Assembly (NCBI RefSeq): GCF_015207705.1
Contig: NZ_JADEWI010000003.1
Coordinates: 1 to 64,000 of the forward strand
Source of the DNA: Nostoc sp. LEGE 06077
GTDB taxonomy: Bacteria; Cyanobacteriota; Cyanobacteriia; Cyanobacteriales; Nostocaceae
Length of the DNA stretch: 64,000 nt
Direction: 5' to 3'
The notes under the pieces: model-generated
What the model saw: the letters and a program-made list of their open reading frames with translations, nothing else
Databases searched by the model: none
Told to the model about the DNA's origin: nothing
Made by a program: the position numbers and the translations under genes
Shown: piece by piece, positions 26,317 through 35,592 of the stretch
Numbering within the stretch: position 1 is the first letter of the stretch
Layout of the letters: every line of letters begins with the position of its first letter

Positions 26317-27750
26317 CTAGCTTTCAGTAAAAGCTAAAAGTTGCTCATCATTGATTCTTCCTGCTTGGTACAAAGTTTTGACGATTTGGGAAATAGTGAA
26401 AACTGCATAACTTCGATAACCATTTTCTCTGAGTCTGGCTTGCACTCCTTGTTCATGGTCAATTAAAACCACAATATCATGCACATTTAAGCCAGCAGAT
26501 TTCAGTTTTTCTGCTCCTTCCATCACACTTTTACCACTGATGAGAATATCATCTACTACTACTACTATTTCACCAGCCAAGAAATTGCCTTCAATTACCT
26601 TACGTGTTCCATGTGCTTTCACTTCTTTACGGGGAAAAACCATTGGACAATTCAACCGCAAAGCTAAACCAGTCGCAGTTGGTAAAGAACCGTAAGGGAT
26701 ACCTGCCAATCTATCAAAATTCAGGTTTCTTAAGATTTTTTCATAGGCACTCAGAACTTGATTAAAAACTTGCGGATTAGAAATAATTTTGCGTAAATCT
26801 ATGTAATAGGGAAATATCGCTCCTGACGCTTGCACAAATTTACCAAACATAATGCAACCAATATCATAAAGTTGCAAAATTAAATCATTCTGGAGTTGCT
26901 GATCCTCAAAACGAACATCAGGTAGCCATACAGAACAGCTAGAAGCATCAGCAGTAATTTGACTTTTTGTTTGATTAATTTCTGCGCGTAAAGACTGGAT
27001 TTCTTGTGATAAGTTTGAGTTTGCCAACATATCTTGAGGTACAGGAATTAGCAACCCATCACCATTACTATTTAACCCAGCTTCTAAGATTTGCTTGAGG
27101 TTACTACCCTCAGCCCAAATGCTACGTGCCATTATGGTTCGTTCTGGTGCAACTGCCCGAATTAAACCCAAAACGTCAGGATTAGTAGTTCCTACTTCTA
27201 AACCTAATTCTTCTGGAGTCCCCCAGTTTTTGGCTTCTTTGACCACCTGCAAATAAAGGGGTGAATCATTAGCAGGATATTGTTGTATGGTTTCGGCTCC
27301 GGGATTAGAAGTACAGCATAAAATAAACACAGCCTTATCAGGATAAACCAAAAACGGTGCCACATGATCTTGCCCTGGATATGGGCTGAGAGTAATTGCA
27401 TCCACATCCCATTCTGTAAATACAGTATGGGCAAAAATACTACTAGTATTTAAATCGCTATGTTTGGCATCTAAAATAATTGGAATATGACTGGGGATAG
27501 CAGCTAAAGTTGTGTACAAAAGTTCTAAACCAGGAATGCCTAAAGCCTGATAAAAGCCGAGTGTTGGCTTATAGGCACAAACAAAATCCGCAGTTTCGGC
27601 AATAATAAATTGCAACCAATTTTCTAGACCAGTAATGATATCTTGAGAGCGATAACCGCTAGGCATCATCTCTGGGTTAGGGTCAAGACCTGCAAATAAT
27701 AAGCTTTGGTTTTGTGCAATATTTAGATATAATTTATCAAAAAAATGCAT
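26317..27750 (-). CDS. pyrFE: Fused orotidine-5'-phosphate decarboxylase / orotate phosphoribosyltransferase
   Basis: A 477-residue bifunctional enzyme for the last two steps of UMP synthesis, in the order decarboxylase then phosphoribosyltransferase. Residues about 1-265 form a type 2 OMP decarboxylase: LLFAGLDPNPEMMP, ADFVCAYKPTLGFYQALG, the catalytic Asp-x-Lys in IPIILDAKHSDLNTSS, and ITLSPYPGQDHVAPF. Residues about 285-477 form OPRT: SGAIFPYYIDLRKI, VFPRKEVKAHGTRKVIEG and the PRPP-binding VVVVDDILISGKSVMEGAEKL. Both active-site motifs look intact. This order is the reverse of eukaryotic UMP synthase. A PerM-like gene follows after eight bases. Confidence 0.93.
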   Translation of the reverse strand: MHFFDKLYLNIAQNQSLLFAGLDPNPEMMPSGYRSQDIITGLENWLQFIIAETADFVCAYKPTLGFYQALGIPGLELLYTTLAAIPSHIPIILDAKHSDLNTSSIFAHTVFTEWDVDAITLSPYPGQDHVAPFLVYPDKAVFILCCTSNPGAETIQQYPANDSPLYLQVVKEAKNWGTPEELGLEVGTTNPDVLGLIRAVAPERTIMARSIWAEGSNLKQILEAGLNSNGDGLLIPVPQDMLANSNLSQEIQSLRAEINQTKSQITADASSCSVWLPDVRFEDQQLQNDLILQLYDIGCIMFGKFVQASGAIFPYYIDLRKIISNPQVFNQVLSAYEKILRNLNFDRLAGIPYGSLPTATGLALRLNCPMVFPRKEVKAHGTRKVIEGNFLAGEIVVVVDDILISGKSVMEGAEKLKSAGLNVHDIVVLIDHEQGVQARLRENGYRSYAVFTISQIVKTLYQAGRINDEQLLAFTES

Positions 27751-28129
27751 AATCTATTTGTCAAGATTTAAAATAGGAGGTTGTTGGCAAAGTCTAATGT
27801 ATTACTTACCTTTAAAACATCCTCTAAAATAGACAAGTAAATCAATAAAATTAATCACTAAATATATCAATTCGTTAAATTAGGGTTACACATCTATATT
27901 TTTGGAGAAATTGTAAATAGGCAGATATTAATATCTGATTTTCATCTTGCTCAAGTATAAAACAGTTATGCTCAAGCCTATCTCTAGGTAGAGAAATTTA
28001 ATTTGCCGCTAGAAAATATGAGTTATTTTTCCGGCTGCTGATATTTAATGGTACACATATTTAGGGGCGCAATATATTGCGCCCCTATTAGTTGTCACCC
28101 AGTCCTCAAAATATTCAAGAATAGGAGTA
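27751..28129. other. Intergenic region upstream of pyrFE
   Basis: About 380 bp between the M61 peptidase 3' end and the pyrFE start, both on the minus strand. It holds the perfect palindrome at 28062-28087 and presumably the pyrFE promoter. No reading frame was seen. Confidence 0.55.
28062..28087. terminator. 26-nt perfect palindrome, probable terminator
   Basis: TAGGGGCGCAATA is followed directly by its exact reverse complement. It lies 40 bases beyond the M61 peptidase stop on the minus strand and would fold into a strong GC-rich hairpin. No long T run follows, so it could equally be a dispersed palindromic repeat. Confidence 0.55.
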
Positions 28130-29914
28130 TTAACAAAGAGAGGTCAGTGGTACACCTAACCAACCAGCAAAATTTTCTTTTTGAGTAGTATTTGGATTGT
28201 TAACTAGAACTACCTGATACTTGCTGGGACGTGGTGCTGCGAGGGTGACAGAACAAGTGCGGAGTTCATCTTGATGAAAAACTGTTACCTGAATAGTGTC
28301 GTTTGCTTGGTAATCTTTTAAGCGATCGCTTAAAAGATGAGATGTTACACGTATACCAGCAATAGCCAGCAATTCATCACCTGCATCAATTCCTGCTAAC
28401 TGCGCGGGTGAACCAAATTCGACAAACTTCACTATTTCCCGTCCATTCTCGGTATTTAACCTCAAACCAAAGTAAGGTTCTTCTTCTCTATCCGCAATTA
28501 CTTGTAAGCCAAAAGGTTCGAGGTACTGATTAAAAGGCAATTCTTCAGTGCCATTAATGTAGCGATTGAAGAAGTCAGTCAAATCCATTTCGGCTACAGA
28601 TTCAATTACTTCCTGTAATTCTTCTGGTGTGTAACCAATTTCTTGTTTACCAAATTTACGCCACATCAGCCGCATCACATCATCCAGAGAACGCTGATTT
28701 CTAGACCGCTCTCTAATCAGCAAATCTAGCAATAAAGAAACCATTTCCCCCTTCAAATAGTAGGAAACTTGAGAATTATTGCTATTGGCATCGGGGCGAT
28801 AAAGTTTAATCCAAGCATCAAAACTTGACTCGGCCAGTGATTGCACTTTCCGTCCTGGCGTGGTTAAAAACCGCGAAATTTCCTTACTCCAATTATGAAA
28901 ATATGACTTGGCATCATAAATTCCTGCCCGTAAGGGAATCAACAAATCGTAATAACTTGTAGTACCTTCACAGAACCACAAAGAAGAGGTATAATTTTCT
29001 CGGTCGTAATCAAAAACTTCTAAAGCTTTTGGGCGAATTCGTTTAACATTCCACAAGTGAAAGAATTCGTGCGCCACCAGTTGGATGAAGCGATCGTATT
29101 TATCTGGTGAACTAAACCCAAAACGCTGATAAATGAGGGAGCAACAGTTTTTATGCTCCAAACCACCATAAGCTTGGGCAAATAAATGCAGTAGAAACAC
29201 ATATTTTTCGTAAGGCAACCCGCCAAACATCTGAGCTTCTACATGAATGATTTTTTGAATATCGGCAATGATTTGTTGTGCTTGGTAATTTCCCTGCCCC
29301 CAAATAGCCAGTTCATGAGGTTTTCCCAAAACCTCAAAGTGATATAACTCGTGATAACCAATTTCAAAGGGACTATCTACAAGAGTATCAAAATCGTCTG
29401 CATAAAAGGTAGAAGACTGTCCATCAACTGAGTCCAAGGCAGTAGTCACCCGCCATTCAGGATGCGGCGGTATAATAGTCACCTGAATTGGCAACCCTTC
29501 ACAGCCTCGTAATCTAAAAAACAGGGCTGCACCGTTGAAATAACCGTGGGTGCTATCCAGATGGTTTGTTCGTACCGATAGCTCATTGGCAAATATCCGG
29601 TAACGCACCGTTAATTCCGAGATCCCGTTTGTGTTTACCTGCCAGTGGTTTTTGCTGATTTTCCGCCAAGGCAATGGCTGTTCTCCAGCAAAAGCGGCAA
29701 AATCTTGTAAATTCTTGGCATATTCCCTGACTAAGTAGGAGCCTGGTGTCCAGACGGGCATTTTCAAGTCAAGTGTTGGGGATGAGTGATTAACCAGCTG
29801 CAAGCTCACCTCAAACAGATGGGTTTCTGGTTGGGGCATTGCTACCAGGTAATGAATCGCCGGTACGGTTTCCTTAACGCCAATTTCGAGACGAGGTGCT
29901 GTTGCTTCAGTCAT
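28130..29914 (-). CDS. M61 glycyl aminopeptidase-like protease with PDZ domain
   Basis: A protein of 594 residues from the ATG at 29914 (MTEATAPRLEIGV); an in-frame ATG 51 bases upstream adds a non-conserved tail. The N-terminal beta domain (about 10-170) includes KMPVWTPGSYLVREYAKNL. The gluzincin catalytic domain contains HEFFHLWNVKRIRP (His-Glu-x-x-His, about 272-285) and the downstream Glu in SLWFCEGTTSYYD. A PDZ domain lies at about 475-570 (YFGLRLNTENGREIVKF and GIDAGDELLAIAG). No signal peptide is evident. M61 enzymes release N-terminal Gly or Ala. The gene stands alone. Confidence 0.93.
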   Translation of the reverse strand: MTEATAPRLEIGVKETVPAIHYLVAMPQPETHLFEVSLQLVNHSSPTLDLKMPVWTPGSYLVREYAKNLQDFAAFAGEQPLPWRKISKNHWQVNTNGISELTVRYRIFANELSVRTNHLDSTHGYFNGAALFFRLRGCEGLPIQVTIIPPHPEWRVTTALDSVDGQSSTFYADDFDTLVDSPFEIGYHELYHFEVLGKPHELAIWGQGNYQAQQIIADIQKIIHVEAQMFGGLPYEKYVFLLHLFAQAYGGLEHKNCCSLIYQRFGFSSPDKYDRFIQLVAHEFFHLWNVKRIRPKALEVFDYDRENYTSSLWFCEGTTSYYDLLIPLRAGIYDAKSYFHNWSKEISRFLTTPGRKVQSLAESSFDAWIKLYRPDANSNNSQVSYYLKGEMVSLLLDLLIRERSRNQRSLDDVMRLMWRKFGKQEIGYTPEELQEVIESVAEMDLTDFFNRYINGTEELPFNQYLEPFGLQVIADREEEPYFGLRLNTENGREIVKFVEFGSPAQLAGIDAGDELLAIAGIRVTSHLLSDRLKDYQANDTIQVTVFHQDELRTCSVTLAAPRPSKYQVVLVNNPNTTQKENFAGWLGVPLTSLC

Positions 29915-30375
29915 TTGTAGTAGTAGACAGGAGTGATAAGTTATGAGTTTATAGTTATTAGTCAATAATTAATAGTCAATGGAGGGAGTTTGTAAAGAAC
30001 TAGGAATAAAGTAGTCTGAACGTGAGATTGGAAAAAGATTTACAATTAATTAATATTTTATAGTTGATGTCAAAGTTTCAGGTCTTTTTATCCATAATTA
30101 ATTAATTTTTACTCCCAAGTGTGTGTTTCCAGCATTTTTCATGCTCATAGGTTTTTCATGCACTATAGTCAATAGAGCTGGTTTCCAAACTTGTAGCTCA
30201 ACATCTTAATGCTCAACACCATTGCTGAGAGTTGCATCTGCGGTCTCCTCTGTTTGTAACTTCGTAAAGGCTTTCTGACAAAGGCATCAGCCCTTAGCGA
30301 GTCACTGACTTGGAGAATTGATGACATTAATTACCGCAGCAGCTGAATTTTGGCGACCTTACACTCAACCCACAC
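29915..30375. other. Intergenic region without confident gene
   Basis: About 460 bp between the Crp-type gene and the M61 peptidase, both on the minus strand. It contains heptamer-like AGTCAAT motifs (29960-29982). A possible 29-codon plus-strand frame begins at 30321 after a GGAG but overlaps the Crp gene end. Nothing certain. Confidence 0.5.
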
Positions 30376-31059
30376 TTAGACTTTGCCTGCCAAATTCATC
30401 AATTGCTTGAAGTTAAGCAAGTGAATGATGTTATTAACATTATCAATTGTGATCCATCCCTTTTCATGTAATTTTTCCATGATTTTGGTGGTTTCTTCAA
30501 CTCCGATTTCTGTCACTTCTGCCAAATCTTTAAAGGGAATATTAAAAATTTCTTTACCTTGTTCTGATTCTTGTCCATAGCTTTCACCTAAGCTGACTAA
30601 GGTGTGAGCCAGTTTTACAGCGGGTGGTGAAGAGCGAATCTGTAATCGCTGGTTAAATTGCCGGATTCTTCGCACCATAAGTTGCAGCATCCGATGATGC
30701 AATTGTGGATCTTTAAACAAGATTTGAATAAAACGCTCACGAGAAATGCTGAGTAACTTCACAGGCGAAAGGGCAATTACATCAGTTGAACGAGGGGATT
30801 CATCTAAAATCGCCATTTCGCCAAAAAAATCACCCCGACCTAAAATTGCGATCGCCACAGAATCTTCTCCTGAAGTACGGCGGACTTTCACCCACCCAGA
30901 TACCACAAAGTAAACTGCGTTACCCCAGGCATCTTCCATCAATACGGCTCTTCCTACGGGATATTCGTGATCAATTGCAACATTGAGCAGCCATTCTAAA
31001 GTTTGTGGGTTGGCTGTACTCAGCAAGGGGAAAAGTTCACTAAAAACCTCAGTCTGCAT
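30376..31059 (-). CDS. Crp/Fnr-family transcription regulator
   Basis: A 227-residue regulator. The N-terminal cyclic-nucleotide-binding beta-roll spans about residues 15-130. The phosphate-binding cassette reads GDFFGEMAILDESPRSTDV, retaining the Glu and Arg that contact cAMP ribose and phosphate in Crp. The dimer helix follows (HHRMLQLMVRRIRQFNQRLQ), then a winged helix (FNIPFKDLAEVTEIGVEETTKIMEKLHEKGWITID). No Fnr-type cysteines are present. cAMP binding is plausible by motif, and the window also encodes a CyaB-type adenylate cyclase, but a link is inference. It lies downstream of the PilB-like gene on the same strand, 204 bases away. Confidence 0.9.
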   Translation of the reverse strand: MQTEVFSELFPLLSTANPQTLEWLLNVAIDHEYPVGRAVLMEDAWGNAVYFVVSGWVKVRRTSGEDSVAIAILGRGDFFGEMAILDESPRSTDVIALSPVKLLSISRERFIQILFKDPQLHHRMLQLMVRRIRQFNQRLQIRSSPPAVKLAHTLVSLGESYGQESEQGKEIFNIPFKDLAEVTEIGVEETTKIMEKLHEKGWITIDNVNNIIHLLNFKQLMNLAGKV

Positions 31060-31263
31060 GAAATATCTGTAAAAAATGAATTCAATAATGGAAATTTAAG
31101 TTGACTACTATAAGTTTTAAAACCGCCACCATAGTATTAATACATAGTAAATAGTAATATTTTACACTAACAGCCTATGGTTTTTCGGTCTGATGTTCCT
31201 TTACAACATAACAATTATGTCAGGGATCGAAATCAGCGGTTTTACTGACAGAATTGTGATTTA

Positions 31264-32433
31264 TTATTTGCTCATTGAATCGCTATTTGCTGTGAGTATT
31301 TTGACTTGTTGGTCTAAATTTTCGACTAGGCGATTTAAAGTATCTAAAGCATCTGATTGCTCTGGTGTAAGGCTAGAGTTGAGTATGAGTCGTTGATTTA
31401 GTTCCTGTAACTTATAGCTGAGTTGTTGCGAAATACCTAAGACATCACGGCTAAGGCGCGCTAATTGTTGTTGTTGATGAAACTTTAAGGCGGCTCCGCG
31501 CAATACTTGAAGTGTAGCTTCTTCACCGTAAATTCCTGGCATTACTCGCAGGCGTAATAATACACGGTTTTGTTGATATACACATTCTTTTTCTATTTGT
31601 TTGGGTTCTGTAATTGTGGTGATAGGTAAGCTGGCAAATCGCTTTAATTCATTAAGTACGCCTTGAAAAACTGACAGCGGTAAATTGTCTAATACCGATT
31701 GCACAACACCATTATCACTCCAGAGTATTCTACCTTTGTAAGGTTGTCTTTCTAAATACAAGCGACCAATTCCGCCTCCTAGAACTCGACCGAGTAATTC
31801 TTCTAGGAGTTTTTTGGGTGGGAGTAATGCAAGCACTTCTACCGGAGTAGATAGTTCTGGTGCAGGGACTGGCAGGATAGTTAAATTATTGGTGAGTACT
31901 GCTTCGGTGATCTCTTCCTTGAGCTTTTTAGCTAAAGCCGAAAGGTTGGGTTCTGGAAGTGGGGGAAAATCTGTTAATTTTTGAGTATTTTTAGGAGTTT
32001 CCATGTTCGCCACCATTGATGCTGGCGGTTGCTGCTGATTTTGAGATGAGGTGATGTCAGAATGATTGACTGTTTTAGTATTTGAGTTAAGGGTATTTTT
32101 ATAGTTGAGGTAGGCTGAGAGGATGCTGCGGTGGGTGTCAGTGGCAAGTTCTTGAGTCACCATCGTGCAGTTGACATAACATAAGATCCGATTCACGTAA
32201 TCTAGTGCGCTGCTGTCTTGTGGATGCACCATACCTAGGCGTAATTGCTTCCCTTCTTCTAATCTAAAAGGCAAAATTTGGTGGTACAGACAAGCTTCAA
32301 AGGACAGGAGATGATCAATTAGCTGAAATATTTGTAGACGATCGCTTTCTTGCTCTAAGTTGATCGATATGTTTGATAGTACCTGTGGCCTACTGGCTTC
32401 GGTATCATTTGCTTTGTCCTCGGAAGACAACAT
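31264..32433 (-). CDS. PilB/GspE-like protein lacking the ATPase core
   Basis: A 389-residue protein. Residues about 30-110 resemble the GspE N-terminal (MshEN) domain: YHQILPFRLEEGKQLRLGMVHPQDSSALDYVNRILCYVNCTMV. A low-complexity Gln/Asn/Thr linker follows (about 112-155). Residues about 195-310 resemble the second N-terminal domain of secretion ATPases: LLEELLGRVLGGGIGRLYLERQPYKGRILWSDNGVV, then VLLRLRVMPGIYGEEATLQVLRG. In PilB the RecA-like core with Walker A would come next; here the chain ends in a coiled coil (LSRDVLGISQQLSYKLQELNQRL). It cannot be an ATPase by itself. It may bind type IV pilus machinery or c-di-GMP as MshEN domains do; that is inference. It is upstream of the Crp-type gene. 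Confidence 0.65.
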   Translation of the reverse strand: MLSSEDKANDTEASRPQVLSNISINLEQESDRLQIFQLIDHLLSFEACLYHQILPFRLEEGKQLRLGMVHPQDSSALDYVNRILCYVNCTMVTQELATDTHRSILSAYLNYKNTLNSNTKTVNHSDITSSQNQQQPPASMVANMETPKNTQKLTDFPPLPEPNLSALAKKLKEEITEAVLTNNLTILPVPAPELSTPVEVLALLPPKKLLEELLGRVLGGGIGRLYLERQPYKGRILWSDNGVVQSVLDNLPLSVFQGVLNELKRFASLPITTITEPKQIEKECVYQQNRVLLRLRVMPGIYGEEATLQVLRGAALKFHQQQQLARLSRDVLGISQQLSYKLQELNQRLILNSSLTPEQSDALDTLNRLVENLDQQVKILTANSDSMSK

Positions 32434-32665
32434 AATTTTTGATTATTTAAAGTTTCCTTATATTTTATTTTGCTCTAAGTTAGTTGGCAGTAAATAAAGA
32501 TACTTTGTTATCTTGGTAAAAATTAAATTAATTACTCTCAGTAAGATGATACTTAGTTGAATGGATAAGGGAGCAGGGGAAAGGTTGCTAGGTTGAAAAA
32601 CCCTCCCAATTGCGTCCAGCAAAGTCCCCAATTTATTTAGGGGTAGGAATTGCGGCGATCGCTGA

Positions 32666-33853
32666 TTATGCTCCTGATTCTTCGGTTCTCAACGATTGGG
32701 CTAGGAGATAAATTTTTGTCCATTCTCCCATTGCCTGATGGCTTTTGATATTTAACTTTTGGGCGATCGCTTCCAGGGAATTACCTGCTTTGCGTAAATC
32801 TAGTACCTGCTGCCCCAATGGTGTTAATTTTTGATAAAGTAGCTGCCATTGGTTAGGTGTAAGTCCCAAATTATGTTCTTCTAAGGAAATTGATAGCCAG
32901 CTATTGACGAGTTCTGGTTTACCTTTGAGGGCAAAGACACGAACTGCATGGTAGCTGACTTTTTCCCGCAGGCGGTAGATTTCCCGAATTGGCTTTTGCA
33001 GTTGCTTGGCAATTTCATCTTGAGATTTGCCTTGGAGATACAACTTCAGCCAATCGACAGCTTCTTGTCCAAGATTTTCTTGTAAGTAGTTGGCAAATTC
33101 TGTTTGCACCGATTGGCGCAGTGATTGTTGTTCTTCTAGTTGTTGTGCTTCTTGATATTCGGCGATCGCTTGCGTATCTACCAAGTTGACGCGATTATCA
33201 TTGTCATCAGTGAGAATTTCTTCAGAAACTAGTCTCACCATGTCACTACCGGGTACTTGAGTTAAGCCACCACGCTGAGTCCGACGCAAGTAGTTGACAA
33301 ATCTATAAACGAGTAAGGGTTGATTGCGGACTGGGCGCAAAGCATACTCTTCTACACTGGCAAACAGGAGTGTATCTTGTAGTCGTCTGTCGTTAGTAAA
33401 TTCGACAATACAAGCCATTTGCTGCTGCATATAGGTGTCGCTTTGCAGTAATTCTTGGATCACTTCTTGTAATACATCCATGACACTGCGTTGGCGATCG
33501 CGGCTCAGTGCGACCCAAGTTTGAATTTTATGGCGTAAGCTAACTAAACTCCCTAATCGAGTGAGCAAGTTGCGATAAGCACGTTCTCGGCCAATACCTA
33601 AGTAACGTTGACGTAAAATTTTCCAGCGATATTCCATCGCTTGTTTAGCAATTTCCAGTTCTTTGGGATCTAATAGTTCAAATCGGTTTACGTCTTTTCC
33701 CAAGAGCCACAGAACAATACTCTCCCTCACAGATACACTTTGTTCTGGAATCTCTACAGCTAGGCGTTTATGCCAATACTGCGCTAGTTTTTCTCCATCT
33801 TTTGCCATAGTGAGATTGTATTCTTCAAAACCTTGCCGTAAAGTTTGCATCAC
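32666..33853 (-). CDS. HetZ-related protein
   Basis: A 395-residue, largely helical, Arg/Gln/Glu-rich cytoplasmic protein. The N-terminal two thirds match what I recall of HetZ-related proteins of filamentous cyanobacteria (YRWKILRQRYLGIGRERAYRNLLTRLGSLV, RQRSVMDVLQEVIQELLQSDTYMQQQ). The C-terminal third has two helix-turn-helix-like segments, SQDEIAKQLQKPIREIYRLREKV and SLEAIAQKLNIKSHQAMGEW, like sigma factor region 4. HetZ is a DNA-binding regulator of early heterocyst differentiation. This gene is not flanked by the patU genes that accompany hetZ itself, so it is more likely a paralogue. Start ATG-ATG; either could be used. Confidence 0.65.
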   Translation of the reverse strand: MMQTLRQGFEEYNLTMAKDGEKLAQYWHKRLAVEIPEQSVSVRESIVLWLLGKDVNRFELLDPKELEIAKQAMEYRWKILRQRYLGIGRERAYRNLLTRLGSLVSLRHKIQTWVALSRDRQRSVMDVLQEVIQELLQSDTYMQQQMACIVEFTNDRRLQDTLLFASVEEYALRPVRNQPLLVYRFVNYLRRTQRGGLTQVPGSDMVRLVSEEILTDDNDNRVNLVDTQAIAEYQEAQQLEEQQSLRQSVQTEFANYLQENLGQEAVDWLKLYLQGKSQDEIAKQLQKPIREIYRLREKVSYHAVRVFALKGKPELVNSWLSISLEEHNLGLTPNQWQLLYQKLTPLGQQVLDLRKAGNSLEAIAQKLNIKSHQAMGEWTKIYLLAQSLRTEESGA

Positions 33854-34686
33854 AACCCCCGTTTATCGTCAATCACTCTTAACATCTTGGCTGGCAGTTG
33901 TCCATGAATCCGTCGCTTTCATGAAGACATTTCAGCGATTCTATTGTTATTACGTTTTTATTCCTAAACTTTATGCAGAAGTTTTCACATTGTGGTGTTG
34001 GCTTTTATTCTCTGAATAATATAAATTTCAGTATGAAGAAGTTTTGTTTCTATTCCTGAAAAGGTTTAATTTTTGTAAATCTATCATCAAGACACCCAAA
34101 AAGCCTATTTATCCAAAACCGAACTGATCAGGAGAAATTGCGATTAAAGTTCTTGAGTTAGTCAAAGCGAGAAAGTTTACGCTTCTGCAAAAGAACTAGT
34201 GAGATTTACCCATGTCAAAGACGTTATCTTAGGTAGATAAGTTTCACCTTATAAAGTCTTTTTTTAGGCATGGGGAATATGCTATTTGTTTTTATTAATT
34301 TCTACTAGTTTGTCTATAGCTTACAGACGTAAAAGCTATAGTTTACAGTTAACTCCTTAGTTTTTTTGGCTCTTGGCAAGTTTTTTAAGGTAGGGAAGCG
34401 ATCGCTAACACTACAATTTTCTTAAAATTTAATACTCTTCGTAAGGAAATTTTTTTTAATTATATGCATATTTGACAACTAGTCGTACAAGTAATTTATT
34501 TCTCTTAAGAGTTACTTGTCGGCCGAGTCAAGGTGATGGTTTTGATTAACATCTATCTCAATTAAATCGGAACAACACATCTAGCAAAAAGTCAATAGTC
34601 TAGTCTCAATTATTAATCATCGATTAGCAATTAGACTGAGAACTTTTGACTTTAGCTGTTGGATGAATATGCTAATGAATCTAAAT
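33854..34686. other. Long AT-rich upstream region of the HetZ-related gene
   Basis: About 830 bp with no convincing reading frame. It lies between the ccmK4 3' end and the HetZ-related start, so it is mainly the latter's upstream region. Visible features are a HIP1 site near 34399 and an ACAAGTAA...TTACTTGT inverted repeat around 34488-34520. Such a long leader is common for developmental genes, but no known box was recognised. Confidence 0.5.
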
Positions 34687-35040
34687 CTATCGTCCGTTAC
34701 GAGACCTACCAATAATGGGATTTTCTACAGAGTCTCGATACTCTTGCACTTCTTCAGTATAAGCAATTGGTAAAACAGCCTCAACGTTTTCATGCGGACG
34801 GGCAATGATTACCCAAGATTCTAATGTTCCACCATAAACATTTTCTGCTGCTTCTACACCGGCAGCCATCGCGGTTTTGACTTCCGATACATCTCCGCGA
34901 ATATTTACTGTAAAACGTGCGCTACCAACTCTGATATAACCAACGAGAGTAACTCGTCCAGCTTTTACCATTGCGTCTGCTGCTGCAAGCACAGCAGGAA
35001 AACCTTTAGTTTCCAGCGAACCAACGGCTTGTAATGACAT
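34687..35040 (-). CDS. ccmK4: Carboxysome shell protein CcmK4
   Basis: A single-BMC-domain hexameric shell protein. The ATG at 35040 is chosen because AGGAG lies seven bases upstream; the protein then has 117 residues ([15 protein letters not shown]). Shell motifs are [50 protein letters not shown] and the C-terminal [23 protein letters not shown]. The RVGSARF segment forms the central pore region. The combination fits CcmK4 rather than CcmK1/2. It follows ccmK3 on the same strand, forming the satellite ccmK3-ccmK4 pair kept apart from the main ccmKLMN cluster in beta-cyanobacteria. CcmK3 and CcmK4 are known to form mixed hexamers. Confidence 0.93.
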   Translation of the reverse strand: MSLQAVGSLETKGFPAVLAAADAMVKAGRVTLVGYIRVGSARFTVNIRGDVSEVKTAMAAGVEAAENVYGGTLESWVIIARPHENVEAVLPIAYTEEVQEYRDSVENPIIGRSRNGR

Positions 35041-35128
35041 TAGCAATCTCCTGTATAAATAAACGTATGTGGTAACGCTACAAGTTAATTGTAGAAAGCT
35101 CCGTTACAGATTTTAATGGCAAAATCTT

Positions 35129-35440
35129 TTAGAAGATACGGAAAGGTTCTGATTTGGCGGTGAAGTTGATTGGTAGTATTGTTTCCACGTTTTCCGGGGG
35201 ATTAGGAACTATATAATGGGTGATTACTGTTTCAGCCTTTACTTGCTCCCCAGCATTTATACCTTGTTCAACAGCTCTGTTTACTTCAGCAACATGTCCT
35301 CGGACAGCAACAATAAAGCGGCCACTTTCCGCTAGGCCATAATACACTAGCGTGACTGCGGCAGATTTCACCATTGCATCTGCCGCGGCTAACACAGATG
35401 GAAAACCTAAAGTTTCGATTACGCCAACAGCCATTGGCAT
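35129..35440 (-). CDS. ccmK3: Carboxysome shell protein CcmK3
   Basis: A single BMC domain of 103 residues. The ATG at 35440 has AGGAG eight bases upstream; the frame is open to 35509, but that would add 23 non-family residues. Motifs are [61 protein letters not shown] and TVITHYIVPNPPENVETILPINF. The pore region (LAESGRF) differs from CcmK1/2/4, as expected for CcmK3, which does not form stable homohexamers and pairs with CcmK4. It is first of the two-gene unit, 88 bases ahead of ccmK4. An alpha/beta hydrolase gene is divergent. Confidence 0.93.
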   Translation of the reverse strand: MPMAVGVIETLGFPSVLAAADAMVKSAAVTLVYYGLAESGRFIVAVRGHVAEVNRAVEQGINAGEQVKAETVITHYIVPNPPENVETILPINFTAKSEPFRIF

Positions 35441-35592
35441 GGCATTAGCTCCTGAGACACTAAAATAAGTAATCTTTATTTTACGAGGGTTTGGCTCCAA
35501 TTGTGACATTCAGTACTGTTTTTTCAGTACACTAAGTCATCAGCAGGCAAATCAGTATTATTTTGGTAATGGGGTGCTGTAAATTATCAGTT

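Noticed and set aside
30321-30410. 29-codon plus-strand frame with GGAG upstream
   Set aside because: Too short, overlaps the end of the Crp-type gene on the other strand, and resembles nothing I know.
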